A DNA stretch of 64,000 nucleotides from Bryobacterales bacterium (lineage in GTDB: Bacteria; Acidobacteriota; Terriglobia; Bryobacterales; Bryobacteraceae), in contig PMOK01000164.1 in NCBI GenBank assembly GCA_003162425.1, positions 1-64,000 on the forward strand. The letters run 5' to 3'. A program made the translations under genes and the position numbers. Below the pieces are notes generated by a model. The model had not been told where the DNA came from and ran no database searches. It was given only the letters and a program-made list of their open reading frames with translations. Shown piece after piece: positions 56,228 to 64,000 of this stretch (positions are counted from its first letter, which is position 1; each line of letters begins with the position of its first letter).

Positions 56228-57685
56228 TTATAAACCAAAAAGTCTGAAGAGAAATGCAAAATGTGCGCCGAGCGATACCGTGCGGCGCTCATCGTTGAAG
56301 ATGTGAACCAGGCAAAAGAACAGAACGACCGTCACCCTGGAAAGTACCTCTGTTCGAAACCACGACGCCTGTCGCCGCTTGCCGCGCACTTGCGAGATCG
56401 AGATACCCGTTGCCAGCAAGAACGCGTAAAACAGATACACCTGGAAACCCGTTAGCGCGGGCCAAAGCCCGAGCTGGGCGACGTAGTTCACATCCCGGCC
56501 GAAGTGATAGAACGCGTTCCCGAAGCAGGCTGCGGCGAAGGTCGCGAACACGGTTCGCAGGCGGGGTGAGCGCTTGAAGTAGCGCAGGTAGACAGGGTAA
56601 TAGAAGTGGTCGACAAGCAGTTCTTTGAAGTAGAAATAGAATCGATTCCAGAACTCGGCGATGGTTCGGGCGCGAAACGGCGCATACGTGTTTCGAAGTA
56701 CTTTGAAGCCCAATAGCCGCAATCCGCCGATAATCGTGTGTCCATAGATCGTGATCTGGAGCACCACAAGAATGAAGCTGCCCGTCAGGCTCTCCCAGCA
56801 GAGCCACACAGGTATAGAGCCGGTCAAATTCCGATCGATGGCGTCTTCGAGAGTAGGGATGGCGGCTTTCAATAGTACGAATTGGATTGCGACGAAGATC
56901 AGAACGAGCACCATTGTCCACGTCAGCAGCTTTACTCCCTTGAGTTGCGCGACGGCAAATTCCCGTGCGTCCACCGCCTCCACTTTGAGCGCATGCGAGG
57001 GCCCTTTCAGCATGGGGGTGGGACTGGAGGTACCGGTCCAAAGCGTCGCCAACATGGAACCGATTCCATGAGCACTAACGGATTTCCGCTGGCAATCCCG
57101 CAGAGCGTAAGCGAGGATCCAGAAGAACCCGCTGAGCGGAGCGACCAAAACCCAACCGCCCGTGCGGATTCCGGCCGGAACAGCCGAAGTACCAGCGATA
57201 CCGAGCGCCAGACAAAAGAAAACTCCCAGACACAAAACGGGACGCCGGCCTATGATCCCACCACCTTGCTTGCGGATCCAGAGCCCCCCAAAACCAAACA
57301 CCAAGGACACGCAAGCTAGTCCGGAGAGGATCCAAACTGCGGGATGAGGGACGTGGATGCCGGCTTCGGCTGCCACTTGGCCGATCACATCCTGCCCCAG
57401 GAGCCCGCTTGTCAAGACCCAATACAAACTCGCAGCGGCGAGCACCATGCGGCGATAAGCCGGCAAAAAAGCAACCAGGGCGACTGCGACCAGAAAAACG
57501 ATCGGCCTCGGCTTTCTCCAGCTAAGCAAGCAGACGGCCATCGCTATCACGGCTATTTTGCCCGCTGCCGTTTGTGCCTGGGCGACCAGCTTCGGGTTCT
57601 CATCCAGCCGCGGAATGATCGTAAACTTCCGGCGGGCAGGCAGCGTGCCGGTATAGAGCGGCGTCGTGAGTGTGGTGACGCTCAT
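56228..57685 (-). CDS. MBOAT-family membrane O-acyltransferase (DltB-like)
   Basis: Around ten transmembrane helices with an amphipathic RTIAEFWNRFYFYFKELLVD region, then DHFYYPVYLRYFKRSPRLRT and AACFGNAFYHFGRD, which carries the likely catalytic His of MBOAT proteins. The family transfers acyl or D-alanyl groups from a carrier to a hydroxyl on an extracytoplasmic polymer or lipid. It heads the operon. ATG 57685 keeps a sensible N-terminus; the frame is open 36 codons farther upstream without family likeness. There is no DltD-like gene nearby. Confidence 0.8.
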   Translation of the reverse strand: MSVTTLTTPLYTGTLPARRKFTIIPRLDENPKLVAQAQTAAGKIAVIAMAVCLLSWRKPRPIVFLVAVALVAFLPAYRRMVLAAASLYWVLTSGLLGQDVIGQVAAEAGIHVPHPAVWILSGLACVSLVFGFGGLWIRKQGGGIIGRRPVLCLGVFFCLALGIAGTSAVPAGIRTGGWVLVAPLSGFFWILAYALRDCQRKSVSAHGIGSMLATLWTGTSSPTPMLKGPSHALKVEAVDAREFAVAQLKGVKLLTWTMVLVLIFVAIQFVLLKAAIPTLEDAIDRNLTGSIPVWLCWESLTGSFILVVLQITIYGHTIIGGLRLLGFKVLRNTYAPFRARTIAEFWNRFYFYFKELLVDHFYYPVYLRYFKRSPRLRTVFATFAAACFGNAFYHFGRDVNYVAQLGLWPALTGFQVYLFYAFLLATGISISQVRGKRRQASWFRTEVLSRVTVVLFFCLVHIFNDERRTVSLGAHFAFLFRLFGL

Positions 57686-58478
57686 GGAGAAGTCCACTGG
57701 CTTCAAGCGGCCGCGAGCATGGCTAAGAGCCCCGATCTTCAAGAAGGCGCCAGCGGGTCTGGTCCGCCGCCGATGTCCTTTTATCGGCCGCAAACCCTCA
57801 GAACATGAGGGCCAGGCGCCTATTTCGGTGAGCGAATCGGAAGGGGTTCTATCTATTCAGGATGTAACGAAAGACTTGTCAGGATATGACGCGGAGTAGA
57901 TTTATGTTGCTTCAACACCACTAGTTTCCAGCCGCTGTTTTTCCGGCGCTCTCCATCACGAAGAAGTCCACCAGAGCGTCGTGAGCGCCCGAGTTGGTCG
58001 CGCATTACGGAAATGATCAGCGACGGATCCAGGGGACTGGGCCGACCCTCATCCGGAGTCAAGTTCAAAGGAGAACTCGAAGTCGCCGTCGAGGCCGGTT
58101 GTTTACCATGACATTGAAATGTTGGCCGGATTTCGGCGCTCCACCGAACTGCTTCGCACCGGGGCGGCGGACAGCATTCCGATTCGTGAAATTCGGCAGC
58201 CTCCAGTAGAATTGCTGCCGATAAGGTTATTCCATTCCCCAGCGTTTAGGAACCGGCATTGCAGTTCCTCCCTCATTCAGCCATTCTGACGAGAAACGCG
58301 CTAGGTCAGGCAATCCAGATGAGAGTATAGTCGCCGACTCATTGAAGTGCTCGCCTGCCCGCCCACTACCCGCTCTTCGAACCGTATCCAAAACGATGGC
58401 GCGACGTTCAACAAATTCAAGCTTCGCCGGCTGTTTGTGGGGCTGCGCGCACACGCTACATCCGCGCAAGCGAAATGC
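57686..58478. other. Long intergenic stretch, no gene seen
   Basis: About 790 bases between the MBOAT operon and the FAAL gene. Several short frames appear but none has domains, and no strong terminator or repeat was found. The promoter for the MBOAT operon should lie in its left half. Confidence 0.5.
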
Positions 58479-61400
58479 CTACCGGCCGACGGCCACGGCC
58501 TTGAACTCACGCGGCGCCACCGAGATAATTCCTTTTCGGTTCATGAATTTCAAAATGCCGTTTACGGTATCTTCGAGAGACGGATCCGGCTGGCCCCAGG
58601 CAGCAGCATTCCGTGCCGCTTGATAGCAGGAGCTGTCATAGCGTTTGAACTCCATCGACGAGATGTTGTCCACGGACCCCACTAGAAAATCCAGCAGCGG
58701 AAAGAGCAGATCTTCCTTCCTGCATCTCTTGATCAGTTCGGGAACGAAGTCGGGAAGGCTGAATATTTCAAATTGCCGCCCGGTTGCCTGGGTAATTAAT
58801 CCGGTAATATCCAGCATGTTCGCGTAATCGTCCCGCGTCACGTGGTAGGTCTGATTGGCCGTTCCGGGAGTGGTGGAAATCGCGACGATATTGTTAGCCA
58901 CGATATCCGCAGGAACGAAACTTACCTGGTTCATGGCATCCACACCAATGCCATGGTTCACCATGAATGCAACTAAGCGAACGGCGATATCGAAGTTGTT
59001 GCCTCCGCCTGAAACGGAAGGACTCACCAGGGCGGGGCGGAAAATCCGCGTCGCCAGACCGTGACGGCGCGCGTCCATCACCACCTGCTCCGCTACCCAC
59101 TTGGACTGGCTGTATCCAAAATCCAGAAGCTCCATGTTCTCGTTCAGGTTGGTCTCATACAGCACTTTCTTAACCGCCCAGCCAAACACGAAAGTAGTGG
59201 AGACGTAGTTGAAGCTCTTGGGACGTCCTTCAAACGCGAGTCTTAAGACCTCGTTCGTCCCGAGCACGTTCGCGTCACGCATCCGATCGTAGTTGAAGAG
59301 GTAGTTTACGGTTGCGCCGTTATGGAACACTGTGTCCATTTCGTTCGCGAGGAAATCCCAGACTTCCGGCGTCAGGCCCAGCTTTGGCTGGCCTAGATCT
59401 CCGCAAACGGGAATCACCCGAGATTCGAACATCTGCATCAGAGAGGCCGCGCAAGGCCCCATCGATTCCATTGCCGCTCTCAATCTTTGCCTGCCCTGAT
59501 GCTCGTCAGAAGCCCTTACGAGAACATGGATTTTCGCACGCGTCTGTTCCAGGAGACTCTTCACCAGGAACGGTCCGATGAATCCGGTGCCACCCGTGAG
59601 CAGCACACGATCCTGGATGGGTGTCTCGGGCAATAACGCCGGCGCCGGAGGCTCGAAGATGAGCTTCCTGTCGTCACTCATCATCTGTTTTTCCGCCGAG
59701 TGCTGTTCTTCACGGAATGCCGTGAGCGAATGCCGCAGCAGAACGAGTGCTTCTTCGGGAGCGCGCTCCAACTGTTCGGCCAGTCGAAACAGCTCGGCGA
59801 CGCTGACGCGCTGAATCAGCCCGATATCCACCTGCCTCGCCAGCATTTCAGCGCCTTTATCCTTCAAAAGTTCCTTGATCTCGTGCATGAACACAACCAG
59901 GTCGAGGGAATCCAGTCCGGCTTCCACCAGGTTGTACGATTCCGTACCAGTCAAGTTGTACCGGGCTTTCAATACGTCGAAAGGCGACTGGCCTTCAGAA
60001 CCGGATGCCGCGGAACCGTCTTTTTCCCGCGAAAACTCCGAGAGCACCCTGAACTTACCTTCCAGCCACATCTGCTTGGTTTTGTGGCGCATGATCTTGC
60101 CCGAACTGGTTCTCGGTATTGCACGGGGCGCTATGAAGGAAATCAGCGCCACTTCCACGTTGAGGTAATTCCTGATGGCGGCGGCAATCTTCAGCGCCTC
60201 CGGAAGCGCTTTAGGATTTTTCACTTCGGCAACCACCGCCAGTGCCGGCTCGCTGTCTTCGTGAATCTGGAAAGCGGCAACGCAATTGGTCCGGATCAGA
60301 CCGGATGCCTTCTCCACCACTTCCTCGATATCCTGCGGATAATAGTTCTGCCCGCGGACGATAATCATGTCCTTGATACGGCCGCAAACGAAAAGTTCGC
60401 CGTCCTGCAAGAAACCCATGTCGCCCGTCCGCAGGTAGCCATCGTCATAAGGGCTGTCGTCCACCAGGCGAGCATGAAACATCTTAAGCCCCAGTTCCGG
60501 ATTATTCCAATAACCTTGGCACTTACTGGCTCCAGCGACCCAAATCTCGCCGATATGACCTGGCCCCAGAGCGACGTGCTTCTCCGGATCCACGATCTTC
60601 ACGGTGAGGCCCGGTAGTGGAGTTCCGCAACTGACAATCTGAGTGGCCGCTCCGACCTCGGAAACCTCAGTGGTCATGCGGGCCTTGCCCAGCGTGATGG
60701 CGTTCTTGTTGACTGAAATGATATTGCGGCCGCCGTGCGAAACCGCTAGCGTATTCTCGGCCAGTCCGTACGCGACAAAAAAGCTCTCAGACTTAAGTCC
60801 ATAGGGCTGAAACGCCTGCAGAAACCGTGTGTAGGTACCAGGTTTGACGGGTTCCGCGGCAGCCAACAGCAACCTGAGAGAGCTGAGATCGCAATTTTCC
60901 AGGCTCTCCTTGGAAAGCCGCCCGGCGCGAAGGCAATAGTCGTACGCGAAGTTGGGCGCCGCCGAGGCGCTAGCCCCGTAAGTTTTAATGGTGTCGAACC
61001 ACAGCGCTGGGCGCTGAATGAAATCTGTGGCAGCGAAGCCGTAAGTGGTGCCGCCTTTTAGCGCCGGATAAAGGTAGCACCCGATCAGCCCCATATCGTG
61101 ATACTGCGGAAGCCAGGATACAACCACCGGTGCGTGATGGTCGATCACCAGCGGACAGTTATGCAGTATGTTTTCGTGCGTCACCATCACGCCTTTGGGA
61201 TCTCGGGTCGATCCCGACGTGTACTGGAGAAACAGAAGCTTCGAGTCTCCATTTTTCGAGGCTCCGTTGAAAGTTTCGTACGAAATCAGATCGACGAAGT
61301 CTTCTGTTACGATCCATGGAAGACCTGAAATGTAGTCGACGTCCACTCCGGATGCCGAGACTCCGCTTCTGGCGAGATTTGTCTTCAGGGATCCGTGGTA

Positions 61401-61766
61401 GTCCCTGCTCGTTAAAATGCCGGCCGCCTGGCAATCTTTTGCGATGTGGACCATTTTGTAGAGGGCGCCCTGGAAGCCGTGAGAACTGGGCGGATAGACA
61501 GGAACCGGGATCAATCCCGCCCGCACGCAACCAAAAAACGCGCAAATCATCTCGAGGCCGGGCGGGTAGGCCAGCAGAAGCCGATCGTGCGCCGCGAAAT
61601 GATGCTCTTTCCGCAAATGTCCGGCGATGACTTTCGTCCGGTGGAGAAACGACTCGTAGGAGTAGCCTTCGATCGGATTGCCGTTCAGGTCAATGTACGA
61701 ATAGAGAAGTTTGTGCGGATGCTCATCCCCGAGCCTATCCAGCTTGCTTAGAATCGACGCAATCAT
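58479..61766 (-). CDS. Fatty-acyl-AMP ligase / carrier / thioester reductase (1095 aa)
   Basis: Residues about 1-580 form a FAAL-type adenylation domain (LAYPPGLEMICAFFGCVRAG, LFLQYTSGSTRDPKGVMVTH, SWLPQYHDMGLIG, YLRTGDMGFLQDGELFVCGR). About 590-680 is a carrier domain with the Ser S620 in EAGLDSLDLVVF. About 715-1095 is a reductive Rossmann domain (LTGGTGFIGPFLVKSLLEQ, NGATVNYLFNYDRMRDANVLGTNE, GYSQSKWVAEQVV) that releases the bound acyl chain as aldehyde or alcohol. The whole would turn a free fatty acid into a fatty aldehyde. It is divergent from the desaturase. Confidence 0.9.
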   Translation of the reverse strand: MIASILSKLDRLGDEHPHKLLYSYIDLNGNPIEGYSYESFLHRTKVIAGHLRKEHHFAAHDRLLLAYPPGLEMICAFFGCVRAGLIPVPVYPPSSHGFQGALYKMVHIAKDCQAAGILTSRDYHGSLKTNLARSGVSASGVDVDYISGLPWIVTEDFVDLISYETFNGASKNGDSKLLFLQYTSGSTRDPKGVMVTHENILHNCPLVIDHHAPVVVSWLPQYHDMGLIGCYLYPALKGGTTYGFAATDFIQRPALWFDTIKTYGASASAAPNFAYDYCLRAGRLSKESLENCDLSSLRLLLAAAEPVKPGTYTRFLQAFQPYGLKSESFFVAYGLAENTLAVSHGGRNIISVNKNAITLGKARMTTEVSEVGAATQIVSCGTPLPGLTVKIVDPEKHVALGPGHIGEIWVAGASKCQGYWNNPELGLKMFHARLVDDSPYDDGYLRTGDMGFLQDGELFVCGRIKDMIIVRGQNYYPQDIEEVVEKASGLIRTNCVAAFQIHEDSEPALAVVAEVKNPKALPEALKIAAAIRNYLNVEVALISFIAPRAIPRTSSGKIMRHKTKQMWLEGKFRVLSEFSREKDGSAASGSEGQSPFDVLKARYNLTGTESYNLVEAGLDSLDLVVFMHEIKELLKDKGAEMLARQVDIGLIQRVSVAELFRLAEQLERAPEEALVLLRHSLTAFREEQHSAEKQMMSDDRKLIFEPPAPALLPETPIQDRVLLTGGTGFIGPFLVKSLLEQTRAKIHVLVRASDEHQGRQRLRAAMESMGPCAASLMQMFESRVIPVCGDLGQPKLGLTPEVWDFLANEMDTVFHNGATVNYLFNYDRMRDANVLGTNEVLRLAFEGRPKSFNYVSTTFVFGWAVKKVLYETNLNENMELLDFGYSQSKWVAEQVVMDARRHGLATRIFRPALVSPSVSGGGNNFDIAVRLVAFMVNHGIGVDAMNQVSFVPADIVANNIVAISTTPGTANQTYHVTRDDYANMLDITGLITQATGRQFEIFSLPDFVPELIKRCRKEDLLFPLLDFLVGSVDNISSMEFKRYDSSCYQAARNAAAWGQPDPSLEDTVNGILKFMNRKGIISVAPREFKAVAVGR

Positions 61767-61769
61767 ATA

Positions 61770-62132
61770 TCAGCTTTTGTACTTATGGCGGTAGGACCGC
61801 CATTCGCTACCTCCACGGTAGAAAAGGTCTTGCTGCTCTGTGCACGGGGGGGTGGTACTGGCCAGGGAAACGGCGAGATATGCATCTATACTGGGCAGAT
61901 CACCAGGGTCACTGGAGTTGGCGCTTGCTATCTGCGACAATTTGTCCGCCGATTTCACTGCAACCTGCGCCGCCACGCGTGAAACCGATTTCAGCGCGTC
62001 TCTCCTCGTATCGTCCATACCGGACGCAAAAAGTCTGTCACCTGATCGCCCGATTTGAAGCGTCTTCGTTCCATACAACCTATCGATGCATGTTAGCAGA
62101 GTTCTCGGAACCTCGGAAGTAATACTATCCAT
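61770..62132 (-). CDS. Possible small protein upstream of the FAAL gene
   Basis: An open frame of 120 residues from ATG 62132 ends 3 bases before the FAAL start, close enough to be translated together. Sequence such as LTCIDRLYGTKTLQIGRSGD and ALKSVSRVAAQVAVKSADKL looks soluble and helical. I recognise no family. GGA and TGATA before the start codon is a weak signal. It could be a chance frame in the promoter region of two divergent genes. Confidence 0.35.
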   Translation of the reverse strand: MDSITSEVPRTLLTCIDRLYGTKTLQIGRSGDRLFASGMDDTRRDALKSVSRVAAQVAVKSADKLSQIASANSSDPGDLPSIDAYLAVSLASTTPPCTEQQDLFYRGGSEWRSYRHKYKS

Positions 62133-62284
62133 TATCACATCCGAAGAACATGCGCCGCTCGCCCGGATCCACCAGGTTCCTTGATCTTGCTTAGATTTCA
62201 AGCTACCATGGGTTGCTGAAGCTACCAATGGCGCCGTCCCGGCAACACAATCCGCTGCTGGCCATCAATGCGGAGGCGCGTGTG

Positions 62285-63421
62285 ATGTCCGAGACAGAGG
62301 CGGTTGTCAATCTGAAGCCGGACATCGAAGATCTCGTGCCATCTGAGGCGTCGGCGCGGCACTCCGCTGGCGACCCTGCCAATGCGTCTTCCTTCCCGAA
62401 GGTCTTACGAAGCCGCCTGGAAAATTTCTTTTCCGACCGGCACATCTCTCCCAAAGCTGACCGCTCGATGTGGGGCAAAATAGCCTTGGGGCTCGCAGTG
62501 CTCGCAGGCAGCTGGATTGCTCTTTACGTGTTCAATCCGGATTCATGGAAATTTGTCGCCGTTTACCTCTTGGGTGGCCTCGCCCAGACATTCCTGATGC
62601 TGAACATCGCGCACGATAGCAACCACAATGCCATCTCGCCGGCGCCGTTTGTAAATAAAGCCCTGAACTATGTTTTCGATGTTTGTGGGATCAACTCATA
62701 CATGTGGCGTATCCTCCATCATCGGGGCCACCACTCCTGCATAAATCTCCACGGTGAAGATGACGCACTAACGGGACGCCGCATCTTTCGGTTTACACCT
62801 CACGATCCCCGTGCACCCTGGCAACGCTTCCAGCACATCTACGCACTGTTCTTCTACGCGCTATTTTCTCTCGATTATGTTTTTCTGAGGGACTTTGAGA
62901 GCTTTTTCTTCCCGTCCCACGGATATCTGAAACGCACCAAACATCCGGTGCGAGAATACGCCATCCTCTTTGCGGGTAAGGGATTCTACTTCACCTACAT
63001 GCTTATTTTGCCGGTGCTGTTGCTGGGAAAATCGCTCCTGCTGGTGGCTTTGGCATTCGTGCTCACCCATATAATCGTCGGTTTGACGGTATCGCTCGTG
63101 TTCCAGACCACTCACACGGTGGACAGCACTTACTTTCCCTCAAGCCGCAGCGACTTCGATAACGGCGTCTATCACATCTTCGCGACAACGGCCGATTATG
63201 CCACCGGCAACCCGCTCGTAGCTTGGCTTGTGGGTGGACTCAATCATCATATAGTCCATCACCTGTGCCCTTTTGTGTGCCACACCCACTATGGGTCGCT
63301 GACCCGTATTGTGAAGCAGACCGCCGAAGAGTATGGCGTTCCCTATCGGCAAAATCCCACCATGACTCGGGCGATTGTACATCATCTGATACTTTTGAAG
63401 CGGCTGGGCAGCGAGGCGTAG
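62285..63421 (+). CDS. Membrane fatty acid desaturase
   Basis: Full-length FADS-type protein of 378 residues: His boxes at H110 (NIAHDSNHN), H145 (LHHRGHHSC) and H321 (LNHHIVHHLCP) that hold the di-iron centre. Four hydrophobic segments surround them (ALGLAVLAGSWIALYVF, YLLGGLAQTFLMLNI, MLILPVLLLGKSLLLVALAF). ATG 62285 follows GGAGG by 8 bases, so I prefer it to TTG 62213, which has no such signal. The enzyme introduces a double bond in an acyl chain. It is followed by a P450 16 bases downstream and faces the FAAL gene, so they likely act on the same lipid. Confidence 0.85.
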   Translation: MSETEAVVNLKPDIEDLVPSEASARHSAGDPANASSFPKVLRSRLENFFSDRHISPKADRSMWGKIALGLAVLAGSWIALYVFNPDSWKFVAVYLLGGLAQTFLMLNIAHDSNHNAISPAPFVNKALNYVFDVCGINSYMWRILHHRGHHSCINLHGEDDALTGRRIFRFTPHDPRAPWQRFQHIYALFFYALFSLDYVFLRDFESFFFPSHGYLKRTKHPVREYAILFAGKGFYFTYMLILPVLLLGKSLLLVALAFVLTHIIVGLTVSLVFQTTHTVDSTYFPSSRSDFDNGVYHIFATTADYATGNPLVAWLVGGLNHHIVHHLCPFVCHTHYGSLTRIVKQTAEEYGVPYRQNPTMTRAIVHHLILLKRLGSEA

Positions 63422-63436
63422 CACTTGCTTCAAACC

Positions 63437-64000
63437 GTGCCCCAAACCGTGCCCGTCGTTTCCCGATTCCGATCATTCAAGGATTCGCGCGCGATGGCTC
63501 ACAATCCCGTCCGGGTTCTCTCGAAGTACACCGAACTCTTCGGCGACACATTCCGGTTCTATTTCGGCGGTGTCAGAGAGGCAATAGTAACCACGAATCC
63601 CGCCGTCATCCAGCACGTTCTGAAGACCAATGCGGACAACTACCACAAATCCGAAATTCAGGTGAAGCGGATGGGTCACTTCCTGGGCAAGGGTCTTCTC
63701 ACCAGCCACGGGGAAGTTTGGCGCACGCAACGGCGCCTCATCCAGAAAGGTTTCGATCGAAAGCAACTGGAGGTTCTGTCGTCGATCATGCAGGACTCGC
63801 TCGCCGACTCGCTGCGGGATTTCGACAGTCAAGCCCGTATCGGCCCCATCGATATCTGCCCCCAATTGATGAAGATTACCTTCAGGATGGTCGCCAAGTC
63901 CCTGTTTGGCGCCCAACTGAAAGACGAAGACATCGACCTCATCAGCCGGACCATCTCGACCATCCAGGAGTTTATGGTTCGTCAAACCATTCAGCCCTAC
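63437..64000 (+). CDS. Cytochrome P450, N-terminal part (runs off window)
   Basis: The frame reads VRVLSKYTELFGDTFRFYFG, FLGKGLLTSHGEVWRTQRRL and KITFRMVAKSLFGAQL, the usual opening of P450s up to helix F. The WR-RR motif of the C-helix that binds haem propionates is there (VWRTQRRLIQKGF). The heme Cys lies beyond the window. There are in-frame TTG 63425, GTG 63437 and GTG 63449; I chose GTG 63437 by spacing to GAGG. It follows the desaturase by 15 bases and is probably in one operon with it. A lipid hydroxylase role is inferred. Confidence 0.75.
   Translation, partial: MPQTVPVVSRFRSFKDSRAMAHNPVRVLSKYTELFGDTFRFYFGGVREAIVTTNPAVIQHVLKTNADNYHKSEIQVKRMGHFLGKGLLTSHGEVWRTQRRLIQKGFDRKQLEVLSSIMQDSLADSLRDFDSQARIGPIDICPQLMKITFRMVAKSLFGAQLKDEDIDLISRTISTIQEFMVRQTIQPY

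Noticed and set aside
59700-60617. Plus-strand open frame (305 aa)
   Set aside because: Opposite the FAAL/carrier region, no motif.
63473-63985. Minus-strand open frame (170 aa)
   Set aside because: The plus strand here encodes a clear cytochrome P450 N-terminus.
1-64000. CRISPR arrays or rRNA genes
   Set aside because: No regularly spaced repeats and no rRNA-like sequence were seen on reading through.

Overview
The window looks like a soil Acidobacteriota chromosome, most likely of the Solibacter/Bryobacter type. The signs are high GC content, two very large Oar-type TonB-dependent receptors with an N-terminal carboxypeptidase-regulatory domain, a beta-propeller sensor kinase, many exported glycoside hydrolases, several TPR proteins, and a large load of decayed mobile and defence genes. 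The lineage is inferred from gene content only; there is no rRNA or other phylogenetic marker here.

Region 1 (1-5400) is a gene graveyard. It holds the C-terminal part of an IS1182-type transposase, a broken sigma-54 activator joined to a fragment of a giant Ser/Thr kinase, a DNA-binding antitoxin-like gene with a perfect palindrome just before its start codon, a frameshifted PIN toxin, and fragments of an AbiEii nucleotidyltransferase, a TOTE-type primase and an IS256 transposase. Region 2 (5600-23770) is a glycan-use block: a TonB-dependent receptor, a TPR protein, a GH53-type galactanase lipoprotein with lectin domains, a propeller histidine kinase with its NarL-type regulator, a GH2 enzyme, a second GH-A clan enzyme, remains of a GH35-type galactosidase and another TPR protein.

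Region 3 (23870-44715) is a catabolic block: a Gfo/Idh/MocA oxidoreductase with a metal-dependent amidohydrolase; a CocE hydrolase with an apiosidase-like GH140/DUF4038 protein; a second TonB receptor with an AraC regulator; an SDR, an APC transporter and a class III aminotransferase; and an eight-gene operon starting with another DUF4038 protein, followed by a sugar isomerase-like protein, an SMP-30 lactonase, DhaK, DhaL, an LsrF-like thiolase/aldolase, an ABM-fold protein and a DSD1-type PLP enzyme. DhaKL in the place of LsrK beside LsrF suggests an undescribed phospho-sugar route.

Region 4 (44716-46270) is non-coding and decayed: a third copy of a repeat that carries a tRNA-Ser-like 3' end, a Flp pilin remnant and another small remnant. 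Region 5 (46279-64000) is about envelope and lipids: a polysaccharide deacetylase-like protein, an MMPL transporter, and a tight operon of MBOAT, carrier protein, membrane spermidine-synthase fusion, amino-acid adenylation enzyme and FkbM methyltransferase that resembles a Dlt D-alanylation system without DltD. Next come a fatty-acyl-AMP ligase/carrier/reductase, a fatty acid desaturase and the start of a cytochrome P450 cut by the window edge.
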